Shown here piece by piece: positions 1 through 6,191 of a stretch of 7,637 nucleotides of DNA. A model generated the notes under the pieces. That model saw only the letters and a program-made list of their open reading frames with translations. It was not told the origin of the DNA and searched no databases. The translations under genes were made by a program, and so were the position numbers. Within the stretch, counting starts at the first letter, position 1, and the number at the start of each line of letters is the position of its first letter. The DNA comes from an uncultured Paracoccus sp. (GTDB lineage Bacteria; Pseudomonadota; Alphaproteobacteria; Rhodobacterales; Rhodobacteraceae): the NCBI RefSeq assembly GCF_946221145.1, contig NZ_CAMIOH010000148.1:1-7637 (forward strand), in the 5' to 3' direction.

Positions 1-1
1 C

Positions 2-217
2 CGGGCCGAGGCCGACATCCGCAACGAAAAGATCAACTACAAGGTCCGCGAACATTCAGTGGCCAAGGTCCCCGCGATTCTTGCCATCGGCATGAAAGAG
101 GTAGAAGATCGGACCGTGTCGCTGCGACGCCTGGATCAGCAGGGGTCGCGCTCGATACCGTTAACCGAAGTCATCGCCCTTTTGACGGATGAAGGTACGC
201 CGCCTGACCTGCGATGA
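2..217 (+). CDS. thrS: Threonyl-tRNA synthetase, C-terminal end (partial)
   Basis: The gene enters from the left edge; the last 71 codons before TGA are visible. Threonyl-tRNA synthetase charges tRNA-Thr in the cytoplasm, and this piece is the end of its C-terminal anticodon-binding domain. The residues NEKINYKVREHS, then KVPAILAIGMKEVE and TVSLRRLDQQGS, match the conserved ThrRS tail, where the VREHS and KVP segments form part of the anticodon-binding fold and SLRR is a late strand. The stop falls at the length expected after this motif, so the C terminus looks intact. The catalytic and editing domains lie outside the window. It is co-directional with cspA but separated from it by about 200 nt, so the two are probably transcribed separately. 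Identification rests on remembered family sequence; I am quite sure of it. Confidence 0.9.
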   Translation, partial: RAEADIRNEKINYKVREHSVAKVPAILAIGMKEVEDRTVSLRRLDQQGSRSIPLTEVIALLTDEGTPPDLR

Positions 218-247
218 ATCGCGTCTTTACGGAAGGTTATCGCGTGC

Positions 248-285
248 AGGCAATGGCCTGTGCGCGTTTCCCGCTTGCCTTTTTT
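248..285 (+). terminator. Weak candidate terminator after thrS
   Basis: A 6-bp stem, AGGCAA (248-253) with TTGCCT (275-280), runs directly into a T tract (280-285). The loop is long, about 21 nt. A competing hairpin, CAGGC with GCCTG (247-259), overlaps its left arm. It is in the right place to end thrS, but the long loop and short stem make this only a possibility. Confidence 0.3.
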
Positions 286-345
286 AACGATTCGTCCATC
301 CTCTCATCAGCGTGAGCGAAGCCTTTCTACCGCCTCCCTTTACGG

Positions 346-412
346 GCAGCCGGAAGTTCGAAAGCGGGCTGCACGGCCTGACGCAATCCTGCGCCAGGAT
401 GACTTGAAGGAG
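346..412 (+). promoter_or_regulatory. Structured cspA 5' leader ending in the Shine-Dalgarno
   Basis: The 204 nt between thrS and cspA hold no gene. The half nearest cspA folds into two hairpins. The first is GCAGCC (346-351) with GGCTGC (367-372). The second is CCTGACGCA (377-385) with TGCGCCAGG (390-398), which pairs at 8 of 9 positions around a 4-nt loop. Seven nucleotides later comes the Shine-Dalgarno GAAGGAG (406-412), 9 nt before the ATG. Long structured leaders that control mRNA stability and translation with temperature are typical of cold-shock genes, so a similar role is inferred. I could not place the promoter: no good -35/-10 pair stands out between 218 and 345. Confidence 0.4.
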
Positions 413-421
413 AGAACGGTT

Positions 422-628
422 ATGGCGACCGGAACGGTTAAATGGTTCAACGCCACCAAGGGCTATGGCTTCATTGCCCCCGATGATGGCGGCAAGGATA
501 TCTTCGTCCACATCTCGGCGGTCGAGCGTGCCGGGCTGACGGGCCTGAAGGACAACCAGAAGATCGCATACGAGCTGCAATCGGGCCGTGACGGCCGCGC
601 ATCGGCCAGCGATCTCAAGCTGCTCTGA
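422..628 (+). CDS. cspA: Cold-shock protein, CspA family
   Basis: This is a 68-residue single cold-shock domain, an OB-fold that binds single-stranded RNA and DNA and melts RNA secondary structure in the cytoplasm. The N terminus MATGTVKWFNATKGYGFI is canonical. RNP1 is KGYGFI (residues 13-18) and RNP2 is IFVHIS (27-32); the aromatic residues W8, F9, Y15, F17 and F28 that stack on bases are all present. The length is normal for the family. The ATG at 422 is chosen because the cold-shock domain starts there and GAAGGAG lies 9 nt upstream; a longer frame back to 260 only adds leader-encoded residues. The gene is bounded by a long structured leader and by a strong terminator, so it is probably a one-gene transcript. 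The sequence cannot show which member is truly cold-induced; the symbol means the family. Confidence 0.95.
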   Translation: MATGTVKWFNATKGYGFIAPDDGGKDIFVHISAVERAGLTGLKDNQKIAYELQSGRDGRASASDLKLL

Positions 629-650
629 TCCCAGCCTTGCTGCACAGCGG

Positions 651-677
651 AACGGCCCGCCCGCGCGGGCCGTTTTT
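651..677 (+). terminator. Strong intrinsic terminator of cspA
   Basis: A perfect 10-bp stem, AACGGCCCGC (651-660) with GCGGGCCGTT (665-674), closes a 4-nt CCGC loop and runs into TTTTT (673-677). It starts 22 nt after the cspA stop. It ends 30 nt before the start of the dsbA-like gene, so it should largely insulate that gene from cspA transcription. Confidence 0.9.
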
Positions 678-707
678 CATGTGCGCCCCCCGTTGAAGGA
701 CCGGCCC

Positions 708-1331
708 GTGATCCCCCTGGACATCTTTGCCGACCCCGTCTGCCCCTGGTGCCTGATCGGCAAGGTCGAGCTGGACCGCGCCCTGGAAAGCCGGCCGCAG
801 CATCCGTTCCAGATCGCCTGGCATCCGTTCCGCCTGAACCCGCAGATGCCCCAGGGCGGCATGGACCGGACCACCTATCTGCGCGCCAAGCTGGGACCGC
901 GCGCCGAAGAGGCCAGCCGCGCCGTCGCCCAGAACGCCGCGGCCCTTGGCCTGGTGCTGAACCCTTCCCCGCGCGAGCCGGACACCGCCGATGCGCACCG
1001 GCTGATGCACTGGGCCGGGCTTGACGGCGCACAGACCCGCGTGATGTCCGGCCTGCTGCGCGCCCATTGGCAAGAGGCCCGCGACATCGGCGATGCCGCC
1101 GAACTGACGCGCATCGCCGAGGCGGCGGGCATGGATGCCCAGATGGTGGCGCGCCTGCTGGCCAGCGACGCCGACCGCGATCAGGTCGCCGCGCGCGAAC
1201 AGCACGCGCGTGATCGCGGCATCACATCGGTCCCGACCTTCATCGTCGCCAACCAGCACGCGATCAGCGGTGCGCAACCGGCAAGCCTGTGGCAGCAGGT
1301 GATCGACGAACTGACCGATCCGGGGAAATAA
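708..1331 (+). CDS. DsbA-family thiol oxidoreductase (FrnE-like)
   Basis: The product is a 207-residue protein with a thioredoxin-like DsbA fold. The redox motif C12-P-W-C15 follows the first beta strand (IPLDIFADPV), and the cis-proline segment SVPTFIV is near residues 174-180 (cis-Pro about 176), followed by ISGAQP, which is typical of the FrnE-like branch. The helical insertion lies between. There is no signal peptide or membrane segment, so it should act in the cytoplasm, probably reducing, isomerising or oxidising disulfides; the substrate is unknown. I chose the GTG at 708 because TGAAGGA sits 7 nt upstream and the family fold begins there. A longer frame from the ATG at 588 would overlap cspA and translate through its terminator. 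The MFS gene follows after 55 nt on the same strand. No regulatory partner is visible. The family call is firm, the exact role is not. Confidence 0.87.
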   Translation: MIPLDIFADPVCPWCLIGKVELDRALESRPQHPFQIAWHPFRLNPQMPQGGMDRTTYLRAKLGPRAEEASRAVAQNAAALGLVLNPSPREPDTADAHRLMHWAGLDGAQTRVMSGLLRAHWQEARDIGDAAELTRIAEAAGMDAQMVARLLASDADRDQVAAREQHARDRGITSVPTFIVANQHAISGAQPASLWQQVIDELTDPGK

Positions 1332-1361
1332 CTTGCACGGTGTGCAAGTCTGGACTACAGG
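1331..1361 (+). promoter_or_regulatory. Palindromic operator and candidate promoter before the MFS gene
   Basis: A perfect inverted repeat, ACTTGCAC (1331-1338) with GTGCAAGT (1342-1349), has a 3-bp spacer. It begins on the last base of the dsbA-like stop codon. TTGCAC (1333-1338) could be a -35 box, with TACAGG (1356-1361) as a poor -10 at 17-bp spacing. There is no T tract after it, so it is more likely a repressor site than a terminator. Drug exporters are often controlled by TetR or MarR proteins binding such sites, but no such regulator gene is in the window. Confidence 0.5.
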
Positions 1362-1386
1362 AACCGCCTGACGAAAGGCCTCCTTC

Positions 1387-2607
1387 ATGTCCGTGATCGC
1401 CCCCGATGCAACTGCGCCGCAGAGGCGTCTGCCGCTGCCCGAATTCGTGGCGATGCTGGCCTTCCTGTTCGCGACCGTCGCCTTTTCCATCGACGCGATG
1501 CTGCCCGCCCTGCCCGACATTGCTGCCGAACTGACCCCCGACAACGTGAACCGGGCGCAACTGATCCTGACGGCCTTCATGGCGGGCATGGGGCTGGGGA
1601 CATTGTTCGCGGGGCCGCTGTCGGATGCCATGGGCCGCAAGCCGGCGATCTTCCTGGGCACGGGAATCTATATCGCCGCCACCATCGCCGCGATCTTCGC
1701 CCATTCGATCGAGTTCCTGCTGATCGCCCGTTTCGTTCAGGGCCTGGGCGCGTCCGGCCCCCGGATCATCGGCCTGGCCCTGATCCGCGACCTGTATTCA
1801 GGGCGCGAAATGGCGCGCATTTCCAGCTTCGTGATGATGGTCTTCATCATGATCCCGGCGCTTGCCCCGTCGATCGGGGCGGGCATCATCTGGTTTTCAG
1901 GCTGGCACGGCGTGTTCGTGGCCTTCATCATTTTCGCTCTGGTGGGGGCGACCTGGCTGGGTCTGCGCCAGGCCGAGACGCTGCCGCCCTCGCAGCGGCG
2001 CCCGCTGCATCTCCGCACCCTGACCGCCGCCGCGCGCGAAGTGCTGTCGGACCGCCAGGTCATGCTGTGCACGCTGGTCCTGACGCTGGGCTTCGGACAG
2101 ATGTTCGCGTTGCTGTCATCGTCCCAGCAACTGTTCGGAGAGGCCTATGGCAAGGGCGACGACTTCCCCGCCTGGTTCGCGCTGATGGCGATCCTGTCTG
2201 GTGCGGGCACCCTGCTGAACGCGACCTTCGTGATGCGCTTCGGAATGCGGCGGATCGCCGAATGGGCCTATATCATGCAGACCTGCGTATCCGGGGTGAT
2301 GCTGGTGCTGACCCTGACCGGCGCCCTGCCCGACAGCCTGCGCTTTCCGGCGTTCTTCTTCTGGGCGGTCAGCGTGTTCTTCATGGCGGGTGTGACCTTC
2401 GGCAATCTGAACGCCCTGGCGCTGCAACGCATGGGCCATATCGCCGGGATGGCCGCGTCCATTATCGCGGCCCTGTCCACCATCGCAGCAACCCTGATCG
2501 CCGCGCCGGTCGGGCTGCTGTATGACGGGACGGCCGTTCCGGCGATAACGGCGGCGCTGCTGTGCTCAGCCCTGGCCTGGTTCCTGATGGGCCGCCTGCG
2601 CGACTGA
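1387..2607 (+). CDS. MFS drug/H+ antiporter, Bcr/CflA family
   Basis: This is a 406-residue inner-membrane protein, the usual length for a 12-helix Bcr/CflA-type major facilitator that exports drugs or metabolites in exchange for protons. After a short cytoplasmic N terminus, TM1 (about 20-40) runs into SIDAMLPALPDIAAEL, a hallmark of this family. Motif A, GPLSDAMGRKP (76-86), lies in the loop between TM2 and TM3. The RFVQGLGASG stretch (115-124) is the TM4 motif with its conserved arginine, and PALAPSIGAGI (157-167) in TM5 resembles the antiporter motif. A charged loop near 195-225 separates the two halves. The ATG has GAAAGG 8 nt upstream. An upstream palindrome suggests its own local control. 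Its 3' end overlaps the convergent frcK gene by 42 bp. Family is secure; the substrate cannot be told from sequence. Confidence 0.93.
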   Translation: MSVIAPDATAPQRRLPLPEFVAMLAFLFATVAFSIDAMLPALPDIAAELTPDNVNRAQLILTAFMAGMGLGTLFAGPLSDAMGRKPAIFLGTGIYIAATIAAIFAHSIEFLLIARFVQGLGASGPRIIGLALIRDLYSGREMARISSFVMMVFIMIPALAPSIGAGIIWFSGWHGVFVAFIIFALVGATWLGLRQAETLPPSQRRPLHLRTLTAAAREVLSDRQVMLCTLVLTLGFGQMFALLSSSQQLFGEAYGKGDDFPAWFALMAILSGAGTLLNATFVMRFGMRRIAEWAYIMQTCVSGVMLVLTLTGALPDSLRFPAFFFWAVSVFFMAGVTFGNLNALALQRMGHIAGMAASIIAALSTIAATLIAAPVGLLYDGTAVPAITAALLCSALAWFLMGRLRD

Positions 2608-3249
2608 CACATCGGCCCAGCCCGACTGGCGCACGACCAGACGCGCATTGGCGAGGTCGTTTTCCAGATGGGCCGCGACCTGACCGGCATCCTTGCCAAG
2701 CCCTTCCCACCGGGCCGACAGCCGCCGCTCCAGCTCGGCCTTGGGCACGTCCAGCCAGATCCGCAGGTCGTATCTCAGCCGCCGCCAGGGGTCCAAATCC
2801 AGCAGCAGGTAATTGCCCTCGACCACGACGATCCGATGATGAGGCGCGACGACCCCGGCCCCGGCCACCGCAATCTCCCGAATCCGGTCGAAAACCGGAA
2901 AGACCACCTCGGGATCGCGCCAGGACAGCCGTTCGACCAGCACGGCAAATCCCTCGGCGTCAAAGGTCTCGACCGCGCCCTTGCGCGCCAGTAACCCGCG
3001 CGCGGACAGAACCCTGTCATCCAGGTGGAACCCGTCCATCGGCACCAGCACCGCGTCGTCCAGCCGCGCCACCAGGGCCTCGGCCAGGGTGGACTTGCCC
3101 GACCCCGGCGCGCCTGCCACCGCGACCAGCACCCGCCCGCCGTCCAGCGACCGGATCCGATCCAGAAGCGCCAGCCCGTCTCCTTTATCGAAATATCCTG
3201 GGGGGAGTCCGAAGGACTGGGGGCAAGGCCCCCCTTCCGCGCCCGTCAC
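2566..3249 (-). CDS. frcK: P-loop sugar/nucleoside-type kinase, FrcK-like
   Basis: This is the last gene of the frc operon, a P-loop kinase related to uridine kinase and pantothenate kinase (FrcK/YggC-like group). Numbered from the GTG at 3249, Walker A is GAPGSGKST (46-54). MDGFHLDD (71-78) is the conserved strand and acidic motif that positions the acceptor, RKGAVETFD (89-97) and PVFDR (118-122) are family signatures, and VVVEGNYLLLD (141-151) resembles the Walker B region. The lid helix follows, then a conserved ENDLANARLV segment. The start is uncertain. The GTG overlaps the frcA stop as GTGA and gives 227 residues, but residues 4-20 are then read through a REP-like element. A CTG at 3174 follows AAGGAG by 5 nt and gives 202 residues, closer to the usual family beginning. 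The substrate is unproven; operon position suggests the imported sugar or a derivative. Confidence 0.8.
   Translation of the reverse strand: MTGAEGGPCPQSFGLPPGYFDKGDGLALLDRIRSLDGGRVLVAVAGAPGSGKSTLAEALVARLDDAVLVPMDGFHLDDRVLSARGLLARKGAVETFDAEGFAVLVERLSWRDPEVVFPVFDRIREIAVAGAGVVAPHHRIVVVEGNYLLLDLDPWRRLRYDLRIWLDVPKAELERRLSARWEGLGKDAGQVAAHLENDLANARLVVRQSGWADVSVAQAAHQEPGQG
3191..3234 (-). repeat. REP-like GC-rich intergenic element
   Basis: On the minus strand this reads as two tight hairpins followed by GGATATTT. The first is GGGGGC with GCCCCC around a 3-nt loop (arms 3219-3224 and 3228-3233). The second is AGTCC with GGACT around a 3-nt loop (3206-3210 and 3214-3218). A CCCCCC run and GGATATTT (3198-3191) complete it. 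I recall the same arrangement at many intergenic positions in Rhodobacteraceae; only one copy is in this window, so repetition is not shown here. It starts 11 nt after the frcA stop and ends just before the AAGGAG of frcK. It could stabilise the upstream mRNA or damp transcription into frcK. Confidence 0.7.
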
Positions 3250-4019
3250 GCGGCGATCCCCTCTGGGACGCGCGCCCCGGTCATATAGGCGACCGCATCC
3301 GACATCGTATGCTCCTTGGGCTTGATCACGCACAGCCGCTTGCCCAGGCGGTGGATGTGGATCCGGTCGGCCACCTCGAACACATGCGGCATGTTGTGCG
3401 AAATCAGCACGATAGGGATACCGCGCGACCGCACGTCCAGGATCAGGTCCAGCACCCGGCGGCTTTCCTTGACGCCAAGCGCGGCGGTCGGCTCGTCCAG
3501 GATAATCACCCGGCTGCCAAAGGCCGCGGCGCGCGCCACCGCTACGCCCTGCCGCTGGCCGCCCGACAGGGTTTCCACCGGCTGGTTGATGTTCTGGATG
3601 GTCATCAGCCCCAGTTCGGACAGCTTCTGCCGGGCAAAGGCGTCCATCGCGGGCTTGTCCAGCATCCCGAACCATTGACCCATGACGCCAGGGCGGCGGA
3701 TTTCGCGGCCCATGAACATGTTGTCCGAAATCGACAGCGCGGGCGACAGGGCCAGGGTCTGATACACGGTCTCGATCCCGGCCTTGCGCGCTTCCAGGGG
3801 GCTGGCAAAGCTGATGGGCTGCCCGTCCAGTCGGATTTCGCCCTCATCGGGCTGGACCGCGCCGGAAATCGCCTTGATCAGGCTGGATTTTCCGGCGCCG
3901 TTGTCGCCGATCACGGCCAGGATTTCGCCCGGATACAGATCGAAATCGGCACGGTCCATCGCGGTCACGCGGCCATAGCGCTTGACCAGGTTGCGGGCAT
4001 ACAGAAGCGGCTCGGTCAT
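3246..4019 (-). CDS. frcA: Sugar ABC transporter ATP-binding protein FrcA
   Basis: This is a 257-residue ATPase that drives sugar import through FrcC from the cytoplasmic face. In order: Walker A GDNGAGKSS (38-46), Q-loop glutamine in VYQTLAL (Q87), ABC signature LSGGQRQ (151-157), Walker B VIILDEP (171-177) and switch histidine H208 in LISHNM. All catalytic residues are present. It has one nucleotide-binding domain, as in the frc system, whereas RbsA, XylG and AraG of the same CUT2 transporter class are about 500 residues with two domains. It should therefore work as a homodimer. The ATG at 4019 overlaps the frcC stop by 4 bp (ATGA), which implies translational coupling and decides the start; a frame extending to 4607 is only a shadow of frcC. 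A REP-like element follows the stop. Confidence 0.95.
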   Translation of the reverse strand: MTEPLLYARNLVKRYGRVTAMDRADFDLYPGEILAVIGDNGAGKSSLIKAISGAVQPDEGEIRLDGQPISFASPLEARKAGIETVYQTLALSPALSISDNMFMGREIRRPGVMGQWFGMLDKPAMDAFARQKLSELGLMTIQNINQPVETLSGGQRQGVAVARAAAFGSRVIILDEPTAALGVKESRRVLDLILDVRSRGIPIVLISHNMPHVFEVADRIHIHRLGKRLCVIKPKEHTMSDAVAYMTGARVPEGIAA

Positions 4020-5071
4020 GATGAGATCTTCCTGATCCATTGGTCGATGGCGACGGCGACGATGATTAGCCAGCCGGTCGCGAACAATTGCCACAGCACG
4101 TCCACGCCGGCCAGCCGCAGCCCGGAATTGAAGACGCCGACGATCAGCGCCCCGATCAGCGGCCCCAGGATCGACCCTCGCCCCCCGAACAGGGATATGC
4201 CCCCGATGACGACGGCGGTGATCGATTCCAGGTTCGCCTCGAAGAAGGATGTCGGGCTGACCGATCCGACCCGGCCGATCGACGACCAGGCCGCCAGCCC
4301 GCAGATGACGCCCGCGACCACATAGACCGACATCAGCACCCGCTTGGTCTGAATCCCTGCCAGAGCCGCGGATTCGGGATCGTCGCCCACGGCATAGACG
4401 CGGCGCCCCCAGGCGGTCTGATACAGCGCATACCACAGCACCGCAAAGACCACGACCATCAGCACGACGCCATAGGTCAGGACAGCGCCGCCCAGGTTGA
4501 AGCGCTCGCCAAAGAATTTCAGCAGCGGCGCCTCGGCATCCAGGGTCTGGCTGCGGATCGTTTCGCGGTTCGACAGGTAATAATTCAACGCAAGGAAGAT
4601 ATTCCACGTCCCCAGCGTCGTGATGAACGGCGGCAGCTTCAGGCGCGTGACAAGGGCGCCGTTCAGCGCACCGGTCGCCCCGCCCACCGCCAACCCGATC
4701 AGGATCGAGATCGGCACCGGAATGCCGAAATCCACCGACAGCTTGCCCATGATGACCGACACCATCACCATGACCGCGCCGACCGACAGGTCGATGCCCG
4801 CCGTCAGGATCACCAGCGACTGCGCGGCGGCCAGCGTGCCCACGACCGCGACCTGTTGCAGGATCAGAGACAGGTTGAAGGCCGAAAAGAAATTCGGCGA
4901 GATCAGCCCGAAGGCAATCAGCGACAGCACCAGAACGATCACCGGCACCATGGTCGGATAGCGGTGCAGGAAGTGCTGCACCCGGTCAAGCGCGCCGCGC
5001 GAATGCTGGTCGAAGCGGGCCACCGTCTCGGACGGATTGCGCGCGACCACGGGGTCGGGAGTGTCGGACAT
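4016..5071 (-). CDS. frcC: Sugar ABC transporter permease FrcC
   Basis: This is a 351-residue inner-membrane permease of the CUT2 (BPD_transp_2) family, forming the channel through which FrcB-bound sugar is imported. A hydrophilic N-terminal stretch of about 38 residues precedes the first membrane helix (about 41-57). The family signature GIDLSVGA is at 92-99, and AVVIGGISLFGGRGS near 286-300 is the conserved late motif, followed by two more hydrophobic helices. Length and motifs are normal. I take the ATG at 5071, with GGAGGG 5 nt upstream; the codon just before it is TTG, which could also initiate but is too close to the ribosome site. The gene sits 62 nt after frcB across a hairpin, and overlaps frcA by 4 bp. 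Fructose is the leading substrate because of overall likeness to the rhizobial frc system. Confidence 0.95.
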   Translation of the reverse strand: MSDTPDPVVARNPSETVARFDQHSRGALDRVQHFLHRYPTMVPVIVLVLSLIAFGLISPNFFSAFNLSLILQQVAVVGTLAAAQSLVILTAGIDLSVGAVMVMVSVIMGKLSVDFGIPVPISILIGLAVGGATGALNGALVTRLKLPPFITTLGTWNIFLALNYYLSNRETIRSQTLDAEAPLLKFFGERFNLGGAVLTYGVVLMVVVFAVLWYALYQTAWGRRVYAVGDDPESAALAGIQTKRVLMSVYVVAGVICGLAAWSSIGRVGSVSPTSFFEANLESITAVVIGGISLFGGRGSILGPLIGALIVGVFNSGLRLAGVDVLWQLFATGWLIIVAVAIDQWIRKISS

Positions 5072-5092
5072 CAAGGCCCTCCGATGTTCGGG

Positions 5093-5122
5093 AAAAGGGC
5101 GGCGGCCGCGATGCCACCGCCC
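5093..5122 (-). terminator. Attenuator-type hairpin between frcB and frcC
   Basis: In the mRNA sense a 10-pair stem, GGGCGGUGGC (5122-5113) with GCCGCCGCCC (5106-5097), has one G-U pair and a 6-nt loop. It runs into UUUU (5096-5093). It lies 11 nt after the frcB stop. Because the operon continues, it should act as a partial terminator and a 3' protective stem for frcB mRNA, giving more binding protein than permease, as known for several binding-protein-dependent transporters. Confidence 0.7.
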
Positions 5123-5133
5123 GGAAGGTCAGG

Positions 5134-6174
5134 TCAGCCCCAGCACTGGGCCAGGCCGTCCGCGACGCTGATCGAGGGGACGCCGTCGACCGGCTGATCC
5201 GTGACCAGGTTCACACCGGTATCGGTGAAATCCAGGCCCTCGGTCACCTGCGGCCGGGTGCCGTCCTTGGCAAAGGCGGCAATCGCCTCGATCCCCATCG
5301 CGGCCATCTTCAGCGGGTACTGCTGCGACGTGGCCCCGATCACGCCGGCCTTGACGTTCTCGACGCCGGGGCAGCCCCCATCGATCGACACGATGGTCGC
5401 ATTGGCTTCCATGCCAAAGGATTTCAGCGCCTCATAGGCCCCGGCGGCGGCGGGTTCGTTGATGGTATAGACCAGGTTGATCCCCGGATCCTTCTGCATC
5501 AGCGCCTCCATGGCCTGGCGTCCGCCCTCTTCGTTGCCAGAGGTCACGTCATGGCCGACGATGCGCGCGTCATCCTCGTCGCCGATGACGTTTTCGTCTT
5601 TTACATCGACGCCGAAGCCCTCCAGGAACCCCTGGTCGCGCAGCACATCGACCGACGGCGCACTGGCCGACAGGTCCAGCAGGGCGATCCTGGCATCCGC
5701 CGCCGCATCGCCCATCTTGCCAGCCGCCCAGGCGCCGATCAGCCGGCCCGCCTCTCGGTTGTCCGTGGCGAAGGTCGCGTCGGCGGCGTCGATCGGATCC
5801 AGCGGCGTGTCAAGCGCGATGACCAGGATGCCCGCATCGCGCGCCTGCTTGACTGATTCCGTGATCGCCTTGGTGTCGGAGGCGGTGATCAGGATACCCT
5901 TCACCCCCGCCGCGATGCAGCTTTCCATGGCCTGCTGCTGGGTCTCGTGATCGCCGTCGATCTTGCCCGCAAAGCTCATCAGCTCCATGCCCAGTTCCTG
6001 CGCCTTGGCGGTCGCGCCTTCCTTCATCTTCACGAAGAACGGGTTGATGTCGGTCTTGGTGATGATGCAGGCCTTGACCGGCTCCTGCGCAGCGGCAAAG
6101 CCCGCAGACAGGGCCAGGGCAGATGCGGCCAGCGACAGGCCCAGAGACAGGCGCAGCGACGATGTGGTAATCAT
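5134..6174 (-). CDS. frcB: Periplasmic sugar-binding protein FrcB
   Basis: This is a 346-residue periplasmic binding protein (type I fold, RbsB-like) that delivers a monosaccharide to FrcCA. A Sec signal peptide is clear: a short N-terminal region with R8, a hydrophobic core rich in L and A, and a likely cut after A-A-A at residue 29, before QEPVKA. The mature part starts with strand ACIITKTD and the loop NPFF (44-47), a typical sugar-contacting segment; LDTPLDP, TINEPAAAGAYEAL, SIDGGCPGV and the terminal QCWG closely match rhizobial FrcB as I remember it. By that likeness it binds fructose, with ribose or mannose possible. The ATG at 6174 is supported by GGAGGAA 6 nt upstream and by the signal peptide; an extension to 6228 spoils it. 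It is the first gene of the operon and is transcribed away from frcR. Confidence 0.95.
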   Translation of the reverse strand: MITTSSLRLSLGLSLAASALALSAGFAAAQEPVKACIITKTDINPFFVKMKEGATAKAQELGMELMSFAGKIDGDHETQQQAMESCIAAGVKGILITASDTKAITESVKQARDAGILVIALDTPLDPIDAADATFATDNREAGRLIGAWAAGKMGDAAADARIALLDLSASAPSVDVLRDQGFLEGFGVDVKDENVIGDEDDARIVGHDVTSGNEEGGRQAMEALMQKDPGINLVYTINEPAAAGAYEALKSFGMEANATIVSIDGGCPGVENVKAGVIGATSQQYPLKMAAMGIEAIAAFAKDGTRPQVTEGLDFTDTGVNLVTDQPVDGVPSISVADGLAQCWG

Positions 6175-6191
6175 GATGTATTCCTCCGATT

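Noticed and set aside
588..707. N-terminal extension of the oxidoreductase to the ATG at 588
   Set aside because: It would overlap the cspA 3' end and code through its terminator hairpin; the GTG at 708 has a ribosome site and fits the family length.
615..1661. A long minus-strand frame opposite the dsbA-like gene and the MFS start
   Set aside because: It crosses two well-supported genes and a terminator and shows no motif or ribosome site.
3191..3234. Reading the GC-rich double hairpin as an intrinsic terminator or CRISPR repeat
   Set aside because: No T tract follows either stem in the direction of transcription and there is one copy only, so a REP-like element fits better.
3250..3675. 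N-terminal extension of frcK into frcA
   Set aside because: It is the shifted frame of frcA, with no conserved residues before the Walker A strand.
2562..4325. A 587-codon open frame on the plus strand opposite frcK, frcA and the end of frcC
   Set aside because: Composition is dominated by R, P, A and G as expected for the reverse of GC-rich genes, no domain is recognisable, and the opposite strand holds clear kinase and ABC ATPase motifs.
4088..5197. A 369-codon plus-strand frame opposite frcC
   Set aside because: Rich in Q, R, H and D with no hydrophobic pattern or family motif; frcC on the other strand is certain.
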